From positions 1 through 64,000 of the forward strand of contig NZ_AQWU01000072.1 of NCBI RefSeq assembly GCF_000376265.1: a DNA stretch of 64,000 nucleotides, read 5' to 3'. This DNA comes from Thermus igniterrae ATCC 700962. Its GTDB lineage: Bacteria > Deinococcota > Deinococci > Deinococcales > Thermaceae. A program made the position numbers and the translations under genes. The notes under the pieces were generated by a model, which was not told the origin of the DNA, did no database searches, and saw only the letters and a list, made by a program, of their open reading frames with translations. Positions 20,445 through 32,344 of this stretch are shown piece by piece. The stretch's first letter is position 1. Each line of letters opens with the position of its first letter.

Positions 20445-21341
20445 GTGCTCCGAGCCTTCCTTGTTTTGGGGGCCCTTTGGGCCCCAGCCCTGGCCCAGGT
20501 CCTGACCATCCCCCACCTGCGCGCCCGGGCCTACGGGGAAGGGGGGTTTCGGGTGGAGCGGGTCCTGGCCGAGGGACCCCGCTTCACCCGGGTGCAGTTC
20601 TCCCACCTCTCCGACGGCCTCAGGGTCTACGGCTTCGCCAACCTGCCCAAAGGGAAAGGGCCTTTTCCCGTGGTGGTGGTCCTCCACGGGTACGTGCCCC
20701 CCGCGGGCTACCGCCTTCTGGCCTACACCACCCCCTATGCGGACTGGCTGGCGGAGGAGGGCTTCCTGGTGCTCCACCCCAACTACCGGGGCCACCCCCC
20801 CTCGCAAGGGGAGCCCGCCCGGGGCCTGCGCCACGCCTACGCCGTGGACGTGCTCAACCTCCTGGCCGAGGTGCGCAAGGGGGCCTTTCCTCGGGCGGAC
20901 CCCGGCCGCATGGCCCTCCTGGGCCACTCCATGGGGGGCGGGGTGGCCCAGGTGGTGAGCCTGGTGGACTCGAGGCTCAAAGGGGTGGTCCTCTACGCCA
21001 GCATGAGCGGGGACGAGCGGCGGAACCTGGCGCGCATCCTCCGCTGGTCGGGAGGGGAGCGGGGGAGGGAACTCTACACCCTGCCCGCCGAGGTCCTGGA
21101 GGCCGTCTCCCCCTGGGCCTATCTGGGGGAGCTTTCCGTGGCCTACAGCGTCCACCACGGCACCCAGGACGCCCAGGTGCCCGCGGAGTGGTCCTGGGAG
21201 CTCTGCCGCAGGCTGAAGGCCCTGGAGAAGCCCGTGGAGTGCTTTGCCTACCGGGCAGGCCACCTCTTCCGCGGGGAGGCGGACCTGGCCTTCCGGGAGC
21301 GGGCCCTGGCCTTCCTCCGCCGTGCCTTGCGGGCATACTGA
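20445..21341 (+). CDS. Secreted alpha/beta hydrolase
   Basis: The 298-residue protein begins with a signal peptide (LRAFLVLGALWAPALAQ, cut likely after ALA near residue 17). It has the prolyl-oligopeptidase/dienelactone-hydrolase type core: 'VVVVLHGYVPPAG' (oxyanion region), 'LVLHPNYRGHPPS', the nucleophile elbow GHSMGGG, an acidic position in the 'HHGTQDAQVPAEWS' segment and a final His in 'YRAGHLF'. It probably acts in the periplasm on an ester or peptide bond; the substrate is unknown. The start is GTG 20445 with TACCAT 6 nt upstream. A small membrane protein follows 4 bp downstream. Confidence 0.75.
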   Translation: MLRAFLVLGALWAPALAQVLTIPHLRARAYGEGGFRVERVLAEGPRFTRVQFSHLSDGLRVYGFANLPKGKGPFPVVVVLHGYVPPAGYRLLAYTTPYADWLAEEGFLVLHPNYRGHPPSQGEPARGLRHAYAVDVLNLLAEVRKGAFPRADPGRMALLGHSMGGGVAQVVSLVDSRLKGVVLYASMSGDERRNLARILRWSGGERGRELYTLPAEVLEAVSPWAYLGELSVAYSVHHGTQDAQVPAEWSWELCRRLKALEKPVECFAYRAGHLFRGEADLAFRERALAFLRRALRAY

Positions 21342-21345
21342 GGCC

Positions 21346-21510
21346 ATGCGCGGCTTTCTGGAGAACCTCGAGGCCCTCTTCCTGGCCCTGGCCTTTGGGA
21401 GCCTGGTCTTCGGCCTTCTGGCCCGGCTGGTGGGGGTGCGGCGGGCCTGGCCCTTCTTCCTCCTGGCCCTCCTCTTCCTGGGCCTGGCCCTCTACCAGGG
21501 GGTAAAATAG
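21346..21510 (+). CDS. Small two-helix membrane protein
   Basis: The 54-residue protein begins MRGFLENLEALFLALAFGSL and has two hydrophobic stretches (about 9-28 and 34-50) separated by LVGVRRAW. I do not recognise a family. It follows the secreted hydrolase by 4 bp with GAGG before the ATG and ends 6 bp before the next gene. Two-gene coupling with the hydrolase is likely. The -10 box of the next gene overlaps its stop codon. Confidence 0.6.
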   Translation: MRGFLENLEALFLALAFGSLVFGLLARLVGVRRAWPFFLLALLFLGLALYQGVK

Positions 21511-21516
21511 CCCCCC

Positions 21517-22422
21517 GTGGCCAAGCGCGTGGTTTCCGTTTCCCTGGGGGCTAGCCGCCGCGACTCCGTGGCGGAGGTGGAGCTCCTGGGCGAGAGGGTG
21601 GTCCTGGAGAGGCGGGGCACGGATGGGGACTTCCAGGCCGCCCTCTGCCTCATCCGCGAGCTGGACGGCCAGGTGGACGCCATCGGCCTGGGGGGGATAG
21701 ACCTCTACCTCTGGGCGGGAGGGCGGCGCTACACCATCCGCCAGGCCAGGAGGCTCAAGGAGGCGGCCAAGAAGACCCCGGTGGTGGACGGCTCCGGCCT
21801 CAAGCACACCTTGGAGCGCCGGGCGGTGGCTGAGCTCAGCGCCCGCATAGACTGGAAGAACACCAAGGTCCTCCTGCCCTCGGCCGTGGACCGCTTCGGC
21901 CTGGCGGAGGCCCTCCATCAGGCGGGGGCTCGGGTGCTCTATGGGGACTTCATCTTTGCCCTGGGGCTTCCCATCCCCCTTTACAGCCTCGCCTTCCTGC
22001 AAAAGCTGGCCTGGCTCCTTCTGCCCCTCCTTACCCAGCTCCCCTTTGCCCTCCTCTACCCCACGGGGGAGAAGCAGGAACGGCGGGTGGTGGACTGGCG
22101 GAGCCGCTACTACCGCTGGGCGGACGTGGTGGCCGGGGACTGGCACTACCTGAAGCGCCACATGCCCGACGAAATGGCAGGGAAGGTCGTCCTTACCAAC
22201 ACCACCACCCTCGAGGACGTGGCCTTCTTGAGGGAAAGGGGGGTGCGCTGGCTCATCACCACCACCCCCCGCTTGGGCGGCCGGAGCTTTGGCACCAACG
22301 TGATGGAGGCCCTCCTGGTGGCCCTGGCGGGGCGGGAGCTTGGGGAGGCCGACTATCTCCGGTATATTGACCTCTTAGGGCTTGGGCCCCAGGTCTTGGA
22401 CCTTCAGGAGGAAAGAGCATGA
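21517..22422 (+). CDS. Conserved protein of the 'quinate 5-dehydrogenase' annotation group
   Basis: The 301-residue soluble protein starts with GTG (MAKRVVSVSLGASRRDSVAE). I recall that Thermus/Deinococcus proteins of this type are automatically named quinate 5-dehydrogenase, but no classical GxGxxG NAD motif is visible and the activity is unproven. Conserved-looking blocks are 'GLGGIDLYLWAGGRRYTIRQA', 'PVVDGSGLKHTLERRAV', 'VLYGDFIFALGLPIPLYS' and 'TPRLGGRSFGTNVMEALLVAL'. TAAAAT (21503-21508) lies 8 nt before the GTG, suggesting a leaderless mRNA. It overlaps efp by 4 bp. Confidence 0.55.
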   Translation: MAKRVVSVSLGASRRDSVAEVELLGERVVLERRGTDGDFQAALCLIRELDGQVDAIGLGGIDLYLWAGGRRYTIRQARRLKEAAKKTPVVDGSGLKHTLERRAVAELSARIDWKNTKVLLPSAVDRFGLAEALHQAGARVLYGDFIFALGLPIPLYSLAFLQKLAWLLLPLLTQLPFALLYPTGEKQERRVVDWRSRYYRWADVVAGDWHYLKRHMPDEMAGKVVLTNTTTLEDVAFLRERGVRWLITTTPRLGGRSFGTNVMEALLVALAGRELGEADYLRYIDLLGLGPQVLDLQEERA

Positions 22423-22973
22423 TCAGCGTGACGGATCTGCGTCCCGGCACCAAGGTGAAGATGGAGGGCGGCCTCTGGGAGTGCGTGGAATACCAGCACC
22501 AGAAGATCGGCCGCGGCGGGGCCAAGGTGGTGGCCAAGTTCAAGAACCTGGAGACCGGGGCCACCATTGAGCGCACCTTCAACTCCGGGGAAAAGCTGGA
22601 GGACATCTACGTGGAGACCCGCGAGCTCCAGTACCTCTACGGGGAGGGGGAGGACCTGGTCTTCATGGACCTGGAGACCTACGAGCAGTTCCACCTGCCC
22701 AAGGACCAGGTGGAGGCCGCCCGCTTCCTCAAGGAGGGGATGACCGTCCTGGGGGACATGTACGAGGGCCGTCCCCTGAAGATCACCCCGCCCACGGTGG
22801 TGGAGCTCAAGGTGGTGGACACCCCGCCTGGGGTGCGGGGGGACACGGTCTCGGGCGGCTCCAAGCCCGCCACCCTGGAGACGGGGGCCGTGGTGCAGGT
22901 TCCCCTCTTCGTGGAGCCGGGAGAGGTCATCAAGGTGGACACCCGCACCGGCCAGTACGTGGGCCGGGCCTGA
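22419..22973 (+). CDS. efp: Elongation factor P
   Basis: The 184-residue protein contains all three EF-P barrels: the KOW-like N-domain ('ISVTDLRPGTKVKMEGGLWE'), the middle OB domain, and a C-terminal OB domain ending 'VKVDTRTGQYVGRA'. It relieves ribosomes stalled at polyproline. The tip residue is Arg 32 in 'HQKIGRGGAKV', so this is an arginine-type rather than lysine-type EF-P. The ribosome site GGAGGAAAGAGC lies before the ATG. It ends at a strong terminator. The next operon begins with accB, so efp stays near the acc cluster as in several bacteria. Confidence 0.95.
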   Translation: MISVTDLRPGTKVKMEGGLWECVEYQHQKIGRGGAKVVAKFKNLETGATIERTFNSGEKLEDIYVETRELQYLYGEGEDLVFMDLETYEQFHLPKDQVEAARFLKEGMTVLGDMYEGRPLKITPPTVVELKVVDTPPGVRGDTVSGGSKPATLETGAVVQVPLFVEPGEVIKVDTRTGQYVGRA

Positions 22974-22987
22974 GGGTTGGAGGCTGG

Positions 22988-23018
22988 AAAGGGCCCGGGA
23001 ACCCCGGGCCCTTTCTTC
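22988..23018 (+). terminator. Rho-independent terminator after efp
   Basis: A 12-bp stem (AAAGGGCCCGGG / CCCGGGCCCTTT) with a 3-nt loop is followed by TCTTCTC. It lies 15 bp past the efp stop. Confidence 0.88.
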
Positions 23019-23092
23019 TCCCCTATGGTTTGACCGGGTCCAAGGAGCACTTATCCCTTTATGGGGTAAGCTTTATGCCACGAGGTGTACCT

Positions 23093-23596
23093 ATGACGCC
23101 CAAGGAGCTTAAGCAGATCCTTCAGGCCCTGGTGGAGCACGGGGTGAACGAGCTCACCCTGGAGACCCCCGACTACAAGCTCACCGTACGCCGGGGGGGA
23201 GAGGTGCAGGTGGTGGCCATGCCCCAGGTGGTGGCCCCCCCGCCCAGTCCACCTGTACCCGTGGCCCCGGCCCCCAGGCCAGAGGTGCCGGCGGCTCCTG
23301 CCCCGGTCCCTGCCCCCGAGCCCGTCCAGGCCTCCCCCAAAGAGGAGTGCGCGGGATGCGTGGAGGTGAAGGCCCCCATCGTGGGCACCTTCTATCGGGC
23401 CCCGGCTCCCGATGCCCCGCCCTACGTGAAGGAGGGGGACCGGGTGGAGAAGGGCCAGGTCCTCTGCATCATTGAGGCCATGAAGCTGATGAACGAGATT
23501 GAGTCGGAGGTCGCGGGCATCGTCAAGAAGATCCTGGTGCAGAACGGGGAGCCCGTGGAGTACGGGCAACCCCTCTTCCTCATCCAGCCGGTATGA
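23093..23596 (+). CDS. accB: Biotin carboxyl carrier protein of acetyl-CoA carboxylase
   Basis: The 167-residue protein has an N-terminal helical domain ('MTPKELKQILQALVEHGVNE'), a Pro/Ala linker (about 45-85) and a biotinyl domain with the modified lysine in EAMKLMNE near residue 131. It carries the carboxyl group from AccC to the transferase in fatty acid synthesis. ATG 23093 is chosen because GAGGTG lies 7 nt upstream; in-frame ATGs at 23030 and 23075 have no site. It overlaps accC by 4 bp. Confidence 0.93.
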   Translation: MTPKELKQILQALVEHGVNELTLETPDYKLTVRRGGEVQVVAMPQVVAPPPSPPVPVAPAPRPEVPAAPAPVPAPEPVQASPKEECAGCVEVKAPIVGTFYRAPAPDAPPYVKEGDRVEKGQVLCIIEAMKLMNEIESEVAGIVKKILVQNGEPVEYGQPLFLIQPV

Positions 23597-24930
23597 AGAA
23601 GGTCCTGATCGCCAACCGGGGCGAGATCGCCCTGAGGATCATCCGCGCCGCCCGGGAGCTGGGCATCAAGACCGTGGTGGCCCACTCCACCGCTGACGAG
23701 AAGAGCCTGCCCGTGCTCCTGGCCGACGAGGCCATCTGCATCGGCCCGCCCCCCTCGGGCCAGAGCTACCTCAACATCCCCAACCTCCTTTCCGCTGCCA
23801 TCGTCACGGGGGCAGACGCCATCCATCCCGGCTACGGCTTCCTGGCGGAGAACGCCACCTTCGCCGAGATGTGCCGGGAACACGGGATTACCTTCATCGG
23901 CCCCACCCCGGAGAACATGCGGGCCCTGGGGGACAAGGCCACCGCCCGGAAGGTGGCCCGGGAGGCCGGGGTACCCACGGTGCCGGGCACGGACGAACTG
24001 GAGAGCATTGAGGAGGCCAAGCGGGCCGCCTTGGAGATCGGCTACCCCGTCATCCTCAAGGCCTCCGCCGGGGGTGGGGGGCGGGGGATGCGGGTGGTGC
24101 ACACGGAGGAAGAGCTGGAGAGGGCCATCCAGCAGGCCCAGGAGGAGGCCCGGGCGGCCTTCGGCAACCCCGCTGTCTACCTGGAGAAGTACATTGAGGA
24201 GCCCAAGCACATTGAGATCCAGGTCCTGGGGGATGGGGAGAACGTGGTCCACCTCTGGGAGCGGGACTGCTCCATCCAGCGCCGCCACCAGAAGCTCCTG
24301 GAGGAGGCCCCCAGCGTCCTGCCCTACGAGACCCGCAGGGCCATCGCCGAGGCGGCGGCCCGCCTGGCCCGGCACGTGGGCTACGTCTCCGCTGGCACCC
24401 TGGAGTTCTTGGTGGACAAGGAGGGGAACTTCTACTTCATAGAGATGAACACCCGCATCCAGGTGGAGCACCCCATCACCGAGCTCATCACCGGCATTGA
24501 CCTGGTGCAGGCCCAGTTCCGCATCGCCCAGGGGGAAAAGCTTTGGCTCCGCCAGGAGGACATAGAGGTGCGGGGGCACGCCATAGAGGTGCGCATCAAC
24601 GCCGAGGACCCCGAGAAGGGCTTTAGACCCTCCATCGGCAAGGTGGAGACCCTGCTCTTCCCCGGGGGGCCCGGCATCCGCGTGGACAGCCACCTCTATG
24701 CGGGCTACCAGATCCCCCCTCACTACGACAGCCTCATCGCCAAGATCATCGCCTGGGCCCCTACCCGGGAGGAGGCCATCCGCCGCATGGAAAGGGCCTT
24801 GGCCGAAACGGTCATCGAGGGTCCCGGCCTCAAGACCACCATTCCCTTCCACCAGAAGGTGCTGCAGAACGCCTTCTTCCGCCGAGGGGCGGTCTACACC
24901 AACTTCGTGGCCCGGCGGATGGAGATGTAG
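23593..24930 (+). CDS. accC: Biotin carboxylase subunit of acetyl-CoA carboxylase
   Basis: The 445-residue ATP-grasp enzyme starts MKKVLIANRGEIALRIIRAA. It has the Gly-rich ATP loop 'KASAGGGGRGMRVV', the catalytic/metal segments 'FIEMNTRIQVEHPITE' and 'RGHAIEVRINAEDP'. It carboxylates biotin on AccB with bicarbonate and ATP. Length and motifs are typical. It is followed 12 bp later by the Asp23-family gene; the carboxyltransferase genes (accA, accD) are not in this window. Confidence 0.95.
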   Translation: MKKVLIANRGEIALRIIRAARELGIKTVVAHSTADEKSLPVLLADEAICIGPPPSGQSYLNIPNLLSAAIVTGADAIHPGYGFLAENATFAEMCREHGITFIGPTPENMRALGDKATARKVAREAGVPTVPGTDELESIEEAKRAALEIGYPVILKASAGGGGRGMRVVHTEEELERAIQQAQEEARAAFGNPAVYLEKYIEEPKHIEIQVLGDGENVVHLWERDCSIQRRHQKLLEEAPSVLPYETRRAIAEAAARLARHVGYVSAGTLEFLVDKEGNFYFIEMNTRIQVEHPITELITGIDLVQAQFRIAQGEKLWLRQEDIEVRGHAIEVRINAEDPEKGFRPSIGKVETLLFPGGPGIRVDSHLYAGYQIPPHYDSLIAKIIAWAPTREEAIRRMERALAETVIEGPGLKTTIPFHQKVLQNAFFRRGAVYTNFVARRMEM

Positions 24931-24942
24931 ACTGGGCGTGTG

Positions 24943-25272
24943 ATGGTGGACTACGAGATCAGCGACCATGCCCTCGAGGGCCTGGTGCTCCACGCCCTGG
25001 CGGGCCTCGAGGGGGTGCGGCTCCTGGAGGTGGCCCCCCGCTCCCTGGGGGAGGTCTTCCGCCGCATGAAGCCCGTGCGGGTGGAGCGCTCCCCCGAGGG
25101 GCTTTCCGTGGACCTGGTGGTCTCCGTGGACTACGGGGTGGTCATCCCCGAGCTGGCCCAGGAGGTGCAGAAGGCGGTGGCCGAGGCCCTCTACCTGGCC
25201 ACGGGGGAGAAGGTGAGGGCGGTGAACCTCACCGTGGCCCAGGTGGAGTACCGCAAGGAGGCCCATGCTTAG
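24943..25272 (+). CDS. Asp23/Gls24 family protein (YqhY-like)
   Basis: The 109-residue protein has the Asp23 fold pattern: 'YEISDHALEGLVLHALAGLEGV', a two-strand core, 'LSVDLVVSVDYGVVIPELAQEVQKAVAEAL' and 'LATGEKVRAVNLTVAQVEY'. The same gene lies between accC and nusB in Bacillus subtilis (yqhY), where it is tied to control of acetyl-CoA carboxylase activity. A similar role here is inferred from position. A GTG at 24940 directly before the ATG is an alternative start. It overlaps nusB by 8 bp. Confidence 0.85.
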   Translation: MVDYEISDHALEGLVLHALAGLEGVRLLEVAPRSLGEVFRRMKPVRVERSPEGLSVDLVVSVDYGVVIPELAQEVQKAVAEALYLATGEKVRAVNLTVAQVEYRKEAHA

Positions 25273-25720
25273 GCGGGCGCGGGAGCTGGCCATGCGGGCC
25301 CTCTTCGCCCACACCCAGGGCGGGGTGGAGCTGGAGGAGGCCTTCCGCCATGCCCTGGAGGAGATGGGTGGGGAGGACGACCCCTACGGGGACCCCCTGG
25401 ACGAGGAGGGGGTGGCCTTCGCCCGAAGGCTACTCTCCGGGTACCGGGCCCACCGGGAGGAAGTGGACCGGGTGCTCAAGGAGACGGTGGAGGGCTGGGA
25501 CTTCGCCCAGATGTCCAAGACCGACCTGGCCGTCCTGCGCCTGGCCGCCTACGAGATGCTCTATGAACCCACTCCCTTCGCCCCCCTCATCGAGGTGGCG
25601 GTGAAGATCGCCAACCGCTACGGGGGGGAGCACTCCGGCTCCTTCGTGAACGGGGTGCTGGGCCGCCTTTACCGGCGCATCCAGGAGGGCGAGCTTCAGG
25701 CCGTGCCCAAGGAGGACTGA
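25265..25720 (+). CDS. nusB: Transcription antitermination factor NusB
   Basis: The 151-residue all-helical protein starts LRRARELAMRALFAHTQGGV and has the NusB core 'WDFAQMSKTDLAVLRLAAYEMLY' and 'IEVAVKIANRYGGEHSGSFVNGVLGRL'. With NusE/S10 it binds boxA RNA in rRNA antitermination. Length fits the family. It overlaps the Asp23 gene and is followed by folD after 1 bp. Confidence 0.93.
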   Translation: MLRRARELAMRALFAHTQGGVELEEAFRHALEEMGGEDDPYGDPLDEEGVAFARRLLSGYRAHREEVDRVLKETVEGWDFAQMSKTDLAVLRLAAYEMLYEPTPFAPLIEVAVKIANRYGGEHSGSFVNGVLGRLYRRIQEGELQAVPKED

Positions 25721-25721
25721 G

Positions 25722-26573
25722 ATGACCCTGGCCCGAACCCTTTCCGGCCATCAGGTGGCGGAGGCCCTTTACCAGGAGCTCCGCCAGACCCTGAAGACCC
25801 TGCCCTTCACCCCTTCCCTCCGGGTGATCCGCCTGGGGGAGGACCCGGCCTCCGTCTCCTACGTGCGCCTCAAGGACAGGCGCGCCCGGGAGCTTGGGCT
25901 TTTGAGCCAGGTGGAGGTCTACCCGGAGGATACCCCGGAGGAGGCCCTTCTGGAGCGGATTGGGGAGCTTAACCGCGACCCCCATGTGGACGGCATCCTG
26001 GTCCAGCTTCCCCTTCCCCGGCACATCCGTACGGAACGGGTCCTCGAGGCCATCGCCCCCGAGAAGGACGTGGACGGCTTCCACCCGGTCAACGTGGGCC
26101 GGCTCTGGAGCGGGGGGGAGGGGCTTTTCCCCTGCACCCCCTTGGGCATCCTCCGCCTCCTCCAGCACTACGGGGTGGCCCTCAGGGGCAAGGAGGTGGT
26201 GGTGCTGGGCCGCTCCAACATCGTGGGCAAGCCCCTAGCTGGTCTTCTCCTCCGCGAGGACGCCACGGTGACCGTGGCCCACTCCCGCACCCAGGACCTC
26301 CCCGCCCTCACCCGCCGGGCCGAGGTGCTGGTGGTGGCCGTGGGCCGGCCCCACCTGGTGCGCAAGGACTGGGTCCGTCCCGGGGCGGTGGTGGTGGACG
26401 TGGGGGTGAACCGGGTGGAGGGGAAGCTCCTTGGGGACGTCCACCCTGAGGTAGCCGAGGTGGCGGGGGCCCTCACCCCTGTGCCCGGGGGTGTGGGGCC
26501 CATGACCGTGGCCATGCTCATGGCCAACACCGTGAAGGCGGCCCTTCTCAGGCGGCATGGAGCTCCTCGCTAA
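25722..26573 (+). CDS. folD: Bifunctional methylenetetrahydrofolate dehydrogenase/cyclohydrolase
   Basis: The 283-residue enzyme shows the FolD signatures 'SYVRLKDRRARELGL' (Tyr and Lys of the active site; Lys near residue 50), 'PHVDGILVQLPLPRHI', 'DVDGFHPVNVGRL', 'VVVLGRSNIVGKPLAGLLL' and 'TPVPGGVGPMTVAML'. It interconverts 5,10-methylene-, methenyl- and 10-formyl-tetrahydrofolate with NADP. It provides formyl-THF for purine synthesis, which the purH product elsewhere in this window consumes. It overlaps the next gene by 17 bp. Confidence 0.95.
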   Translation: MTLARTLSGHQVAEALYQELRQTLKTLPFTPSLRVIRLGEDPASVSYVRLKDRRARELGLLSQVEVYPEDTPEEALLERIGELNRDPHVDGILVQLPLPRHIRTERVLEAIAPEKDVDGFHPVNVGRLWSGGEGLFPCTPLGILRLLQHYGVALRGKEVVVLGRSNIVGKPLAGLLLREDATVTVAHSRTQDLPALTRRAEVLVVAVGRPHLVRKDWVRPGAVVVDVGVNRVEGKLLGDVHPEVAEVAGALTPVPGGVGPMTVAMLMANTVKAALLRRHGAPR

Positions 26574-27012
26574 CCAGGTCTTCTGGACCGCCCTCTTGGC
26601 CAACCTTCTGGCCCAGACCCTGAAGCTTTTCATCTACTACGTGCTGGAGGGCCGCTTCCAGTGGGAGCGCTTTCTGGAGACCGGGGGGATGCCCAGCTCC
26701 CACTCGGCCACGGTGAGTGCCTTGGCCATAGGGGTAGGGCTTCAGGAGGGCTTTGGCAGCACCCTCTTCGCCGTGGCCGCCGTCTTCGCCCTCATCGTCA
26801 TGTACGACGCCACGGGCATCCGCCGGGCGGCAGGCCTCCACGCCCAGCTCCTCAACCAGCTGGTGCAGGAATTGCAGAAGGTGCTGGAAAAAGGCCCTGC
26901 CCCCGAGCCCCTGAAGGAGCTTTTAGGCCACACCTACCTGGAGGTCCTGGTGGGGGCCCTGTTGGGGGCGGCGGTGGCCCTCCTAAGCTTTTACCTCTTC
27001 CCCGCCCAGTAG
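26557..27012 (+). CDS. Divergent PAP2-family (DUF212) membrane protein
   Basis: The 151-residue membrane protein has the family hallmark 'ETGGMPSSHSATVSALAIGVGL' near residue 41 and 'ALIVMYDATGIRRAAGLHAQLLNQL' near residue 73, both typical of the short divergent PAP2 group related to acid phosphatases. Three or four helices are visible. The usual PAP2 C-terminal motif is reduced, so catalysis is uncertain. The start lies inside the end of folD. The last 22 bp overlap a small gene on the other strand. Confidence 0.8.
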   Translation: MELLANQVFWTALLANLLAQTLKLFIYYVLEGRFQWERFLETGGMPSSHSATVSALAIGVGLQEGFGSTLFAVAAVFALIVMYDATGIRRAAGLHAQLLNQLVQELQKVLEKGPAPEPLKELLGHTYLEVLVGALLGAAVALLSFYLFPAQ

Positions 27013-27191
27013 AAGGCCAGGGTCTGGCCCAGGAGGAAGACCAGAAGCCCCAGCACCGGGGAGAGAAAAAAGACGAAGAAGCTCAGGAAGAGTACCCCCA
27101 AAAGGGGCAACAGGGGCTTTCGGAAGCGGTGGAAGACGAGGAGGTTCAAAAGGCTGAAAAGCAAGAGGGTGGCCAAGGCCGCGGTTTCCAC
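26991..27191 (-). CDS. Small two-helix membrane protein
   Basis: The 66-residue protein (GTG start, METAALATLLLFSLLNLLVF) contains two hydrophobic segments (about 3-20 and 27-58, the second possibly two helices) around a basic HRFRKP turn. No family is recognised. The perfect -10 box TACAAT (27205-27200) is 8 nt from the GTG, so expression as a leaderless mRNA is likely. It is divergent from the Fe-S oxidoreductase and convergent with the PAP2 gene. Confidence 0.6.
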   Translation of the reverse strand: METAALATLLLFSLLNLLVFHRFRKPLLPLLGVLFLSFFVFFLSPVLGLLVFLLGQTLAFYWAGKR

Positions 27192-27230
27192 AGCGCCCCA
27201 TTGTACGCTCTTGCCAGGCCTGGGGGATGG

Positions 27231-27253
27231 GGTAAACTTTTACCGAGTATAAG
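27231..27253 (+). promoter_or_regulatory. Palindromic operator candidate and -10 box before the Fe-S oxidoreductase
   Basis: GGTAAA-CT-TTTACC (27231-27244) is a perfect 6-bp inverted repeat placed directly upstream of TATAAG (27248-27253), 12 nt before ATG 27266. A ribosome site GGAGGGTG overlaps the end of the -10. The repeat would sit between -35 and -10, a usual place for repressor or MerR-like binding. The binding protein is unknown. Confidence 0.5.
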
Positions 27254-27265
27254 GAGGGTGCACCC

Positions 27266-29244
<1,979 letters not shown>

Positions 29245-29248
<4 letters not shown>

Positions 29249-29787
29249 GCCGGAGGCTTCTGGTAGACGGCGAAAGCTCTGTACCCTTCCCAATCCCCCT
29301 CGCCGAAGGCGCGCAGGCGGAAGCCAGGGGGAGGGGTTAGGAGCTCATAGGGTTCCCAGTAGAAGGGGCTTTCCCCTCTACCCCGGCGGAGGGCTTCCTT
29401 GCGGGTAAACCCCTCCACCAAGAGGAGCCCCTGGGGGAGGAGAAGGGGCCCAAGGGCCAGGAGGAGGGGCCGGTTCACGTAGTAGCTCATCACCACCCCG
29501 GCGAAGGGGCCTGGGGGCAGGCGCCGGAGGGCGTCCCCTTCTTCCAGGTCCAGGGCCACCAGGCTGAGGCCAGGGGTGCCGGCAAGGCGCCTTAGGGCTT
29601 CCTGGCTCCTTTCCACCAGGACCACGGGGTGGCCCCGCTGGAGGAAGTAGCGGGCGTTGCGCCCCAGGCCCCCGGCCAGGTCCAGCACCGGCCCCGGGGG
29701 CAGGAAGGGCCCGTAGGCCCGCACCACCAGGGCGGGAGGGCGGACCTCGGGGTGCTTTTGGTAGTGGGCGTCCCAGTCCCTAGGCAT
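29245..29787 (-). CDS. SAM-dependent class I methyltransferase
   Basis: The 180-residue protein has the motif I variant 'PVLDLAGGLGRNARYFLQRG' near residue 34, a conserved acid two strands on ('VLVERSQEAL'), and the motif IV-like 'FAGVVMSYYVNRPLLLAL'. It resembles small methyltransferases of the tellurite-resistance TehB/UbiE type ('DWDAHYQKHPEVRPPALV' start). The substrate is unknown. It overlaps terC by 8 bp on the same strand, forming the last gene of an esterase-terC-methyltransferase operon. Confidence 0.75.
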
Positions 29788-30450
29788 CCCGGCGCAGGGC
29801 CAGGAGGCTGCCCCCCGCCAGGATGAGGAGGGTGCCCCCCCAGAAGACGGCCTTGGGGAGCTCCAGGGCCAGCTCGGCCCGGGCCAGGAGGTGGGCCAGG
29901 GTGCTCTCCCCCTGGAGCATGAGCTTCACCCCGGCCCAGCCCACCAGGGCGTAGGCCACCTGCTCCAGCCTGGGGTAGCGTTCCAAAACCCTCACCACCC
30001 AGCTGGCTGCCAGGCGGATGAAGAGGATACCCAGGGCCACCCCCAGGAAGACCAGGGCCAGCTCCCGGGAGAAGGCCACCACCGCCAGGATGGAGTCCAG
30101 GGCGAAGGCTAGGTCCACCAGGTTGATGAGGAGGACCACCCGGAGGAAGTTCTGGGCGGTCTCCTGGGGGAGGGGCTCGGCCTCCTTGGAACCGCGGAAG
30201 TGCTGGACCATGAGGTGGAGGAGGTAGAGCCCGCCCAGCACCTGGACCCACCAGAGCTGGACGATGTAGACGGCAAGGAGGAGGACAAGGCCCCGCAGGA
30301 CGTAGGCCCCCAGGATGCCGTAGAGGAGGGCCTTCCGCCTCAGGTCCGGGGGCAGGGGCCTCACCATCACCGCCAGGACCAGGGCGTTGTCCCCGGAGAG
30401 GAGGGCCTCGAGGGCCACCACGGAAAGGAGGACCAGGAGGGCTTCCGGGT

Positions 30451-30454
<4 letters not shown>
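29780..30454 (-). CDS. TerC-family integral membrane protein
   Basis: The 224-residue membrane protein has the TerC signatures 'LEALLSGDNALVLAVMV' near residue 17, containing the conserved Asp-Asn, and 'LINLVDLAFALDSILAVVAFSRE' near residue 115. About seven helices are predicted. TerC proteins are linked to metal (manganese) export or tellurite resistance and to metallation of exported proteins. ATG 30454 is chosen because it begins the TerC domain and overlaps the esterase stop (ATGA); a longer upstream open frame is only the other frame of the esterase gene. Confidence 0.85.
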
Positions 30455-32337
<1,883 letters not shown>

Positions 32338-32344
32338 GCCTCCT

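Noticed and set aside
21517-22422. Naming the gene as an NAD-dependent quinate dehydrogenase with confidence
   Set aside because: No dinucleotide-binding glycine motif is visible, so the recalled automatic name is kept only as a label.
23422-25314. Reverse open frame antisense to accB/accC
   Set aside because: accB and accC are unmistakable on the other strand; no ribosome site or domain here.
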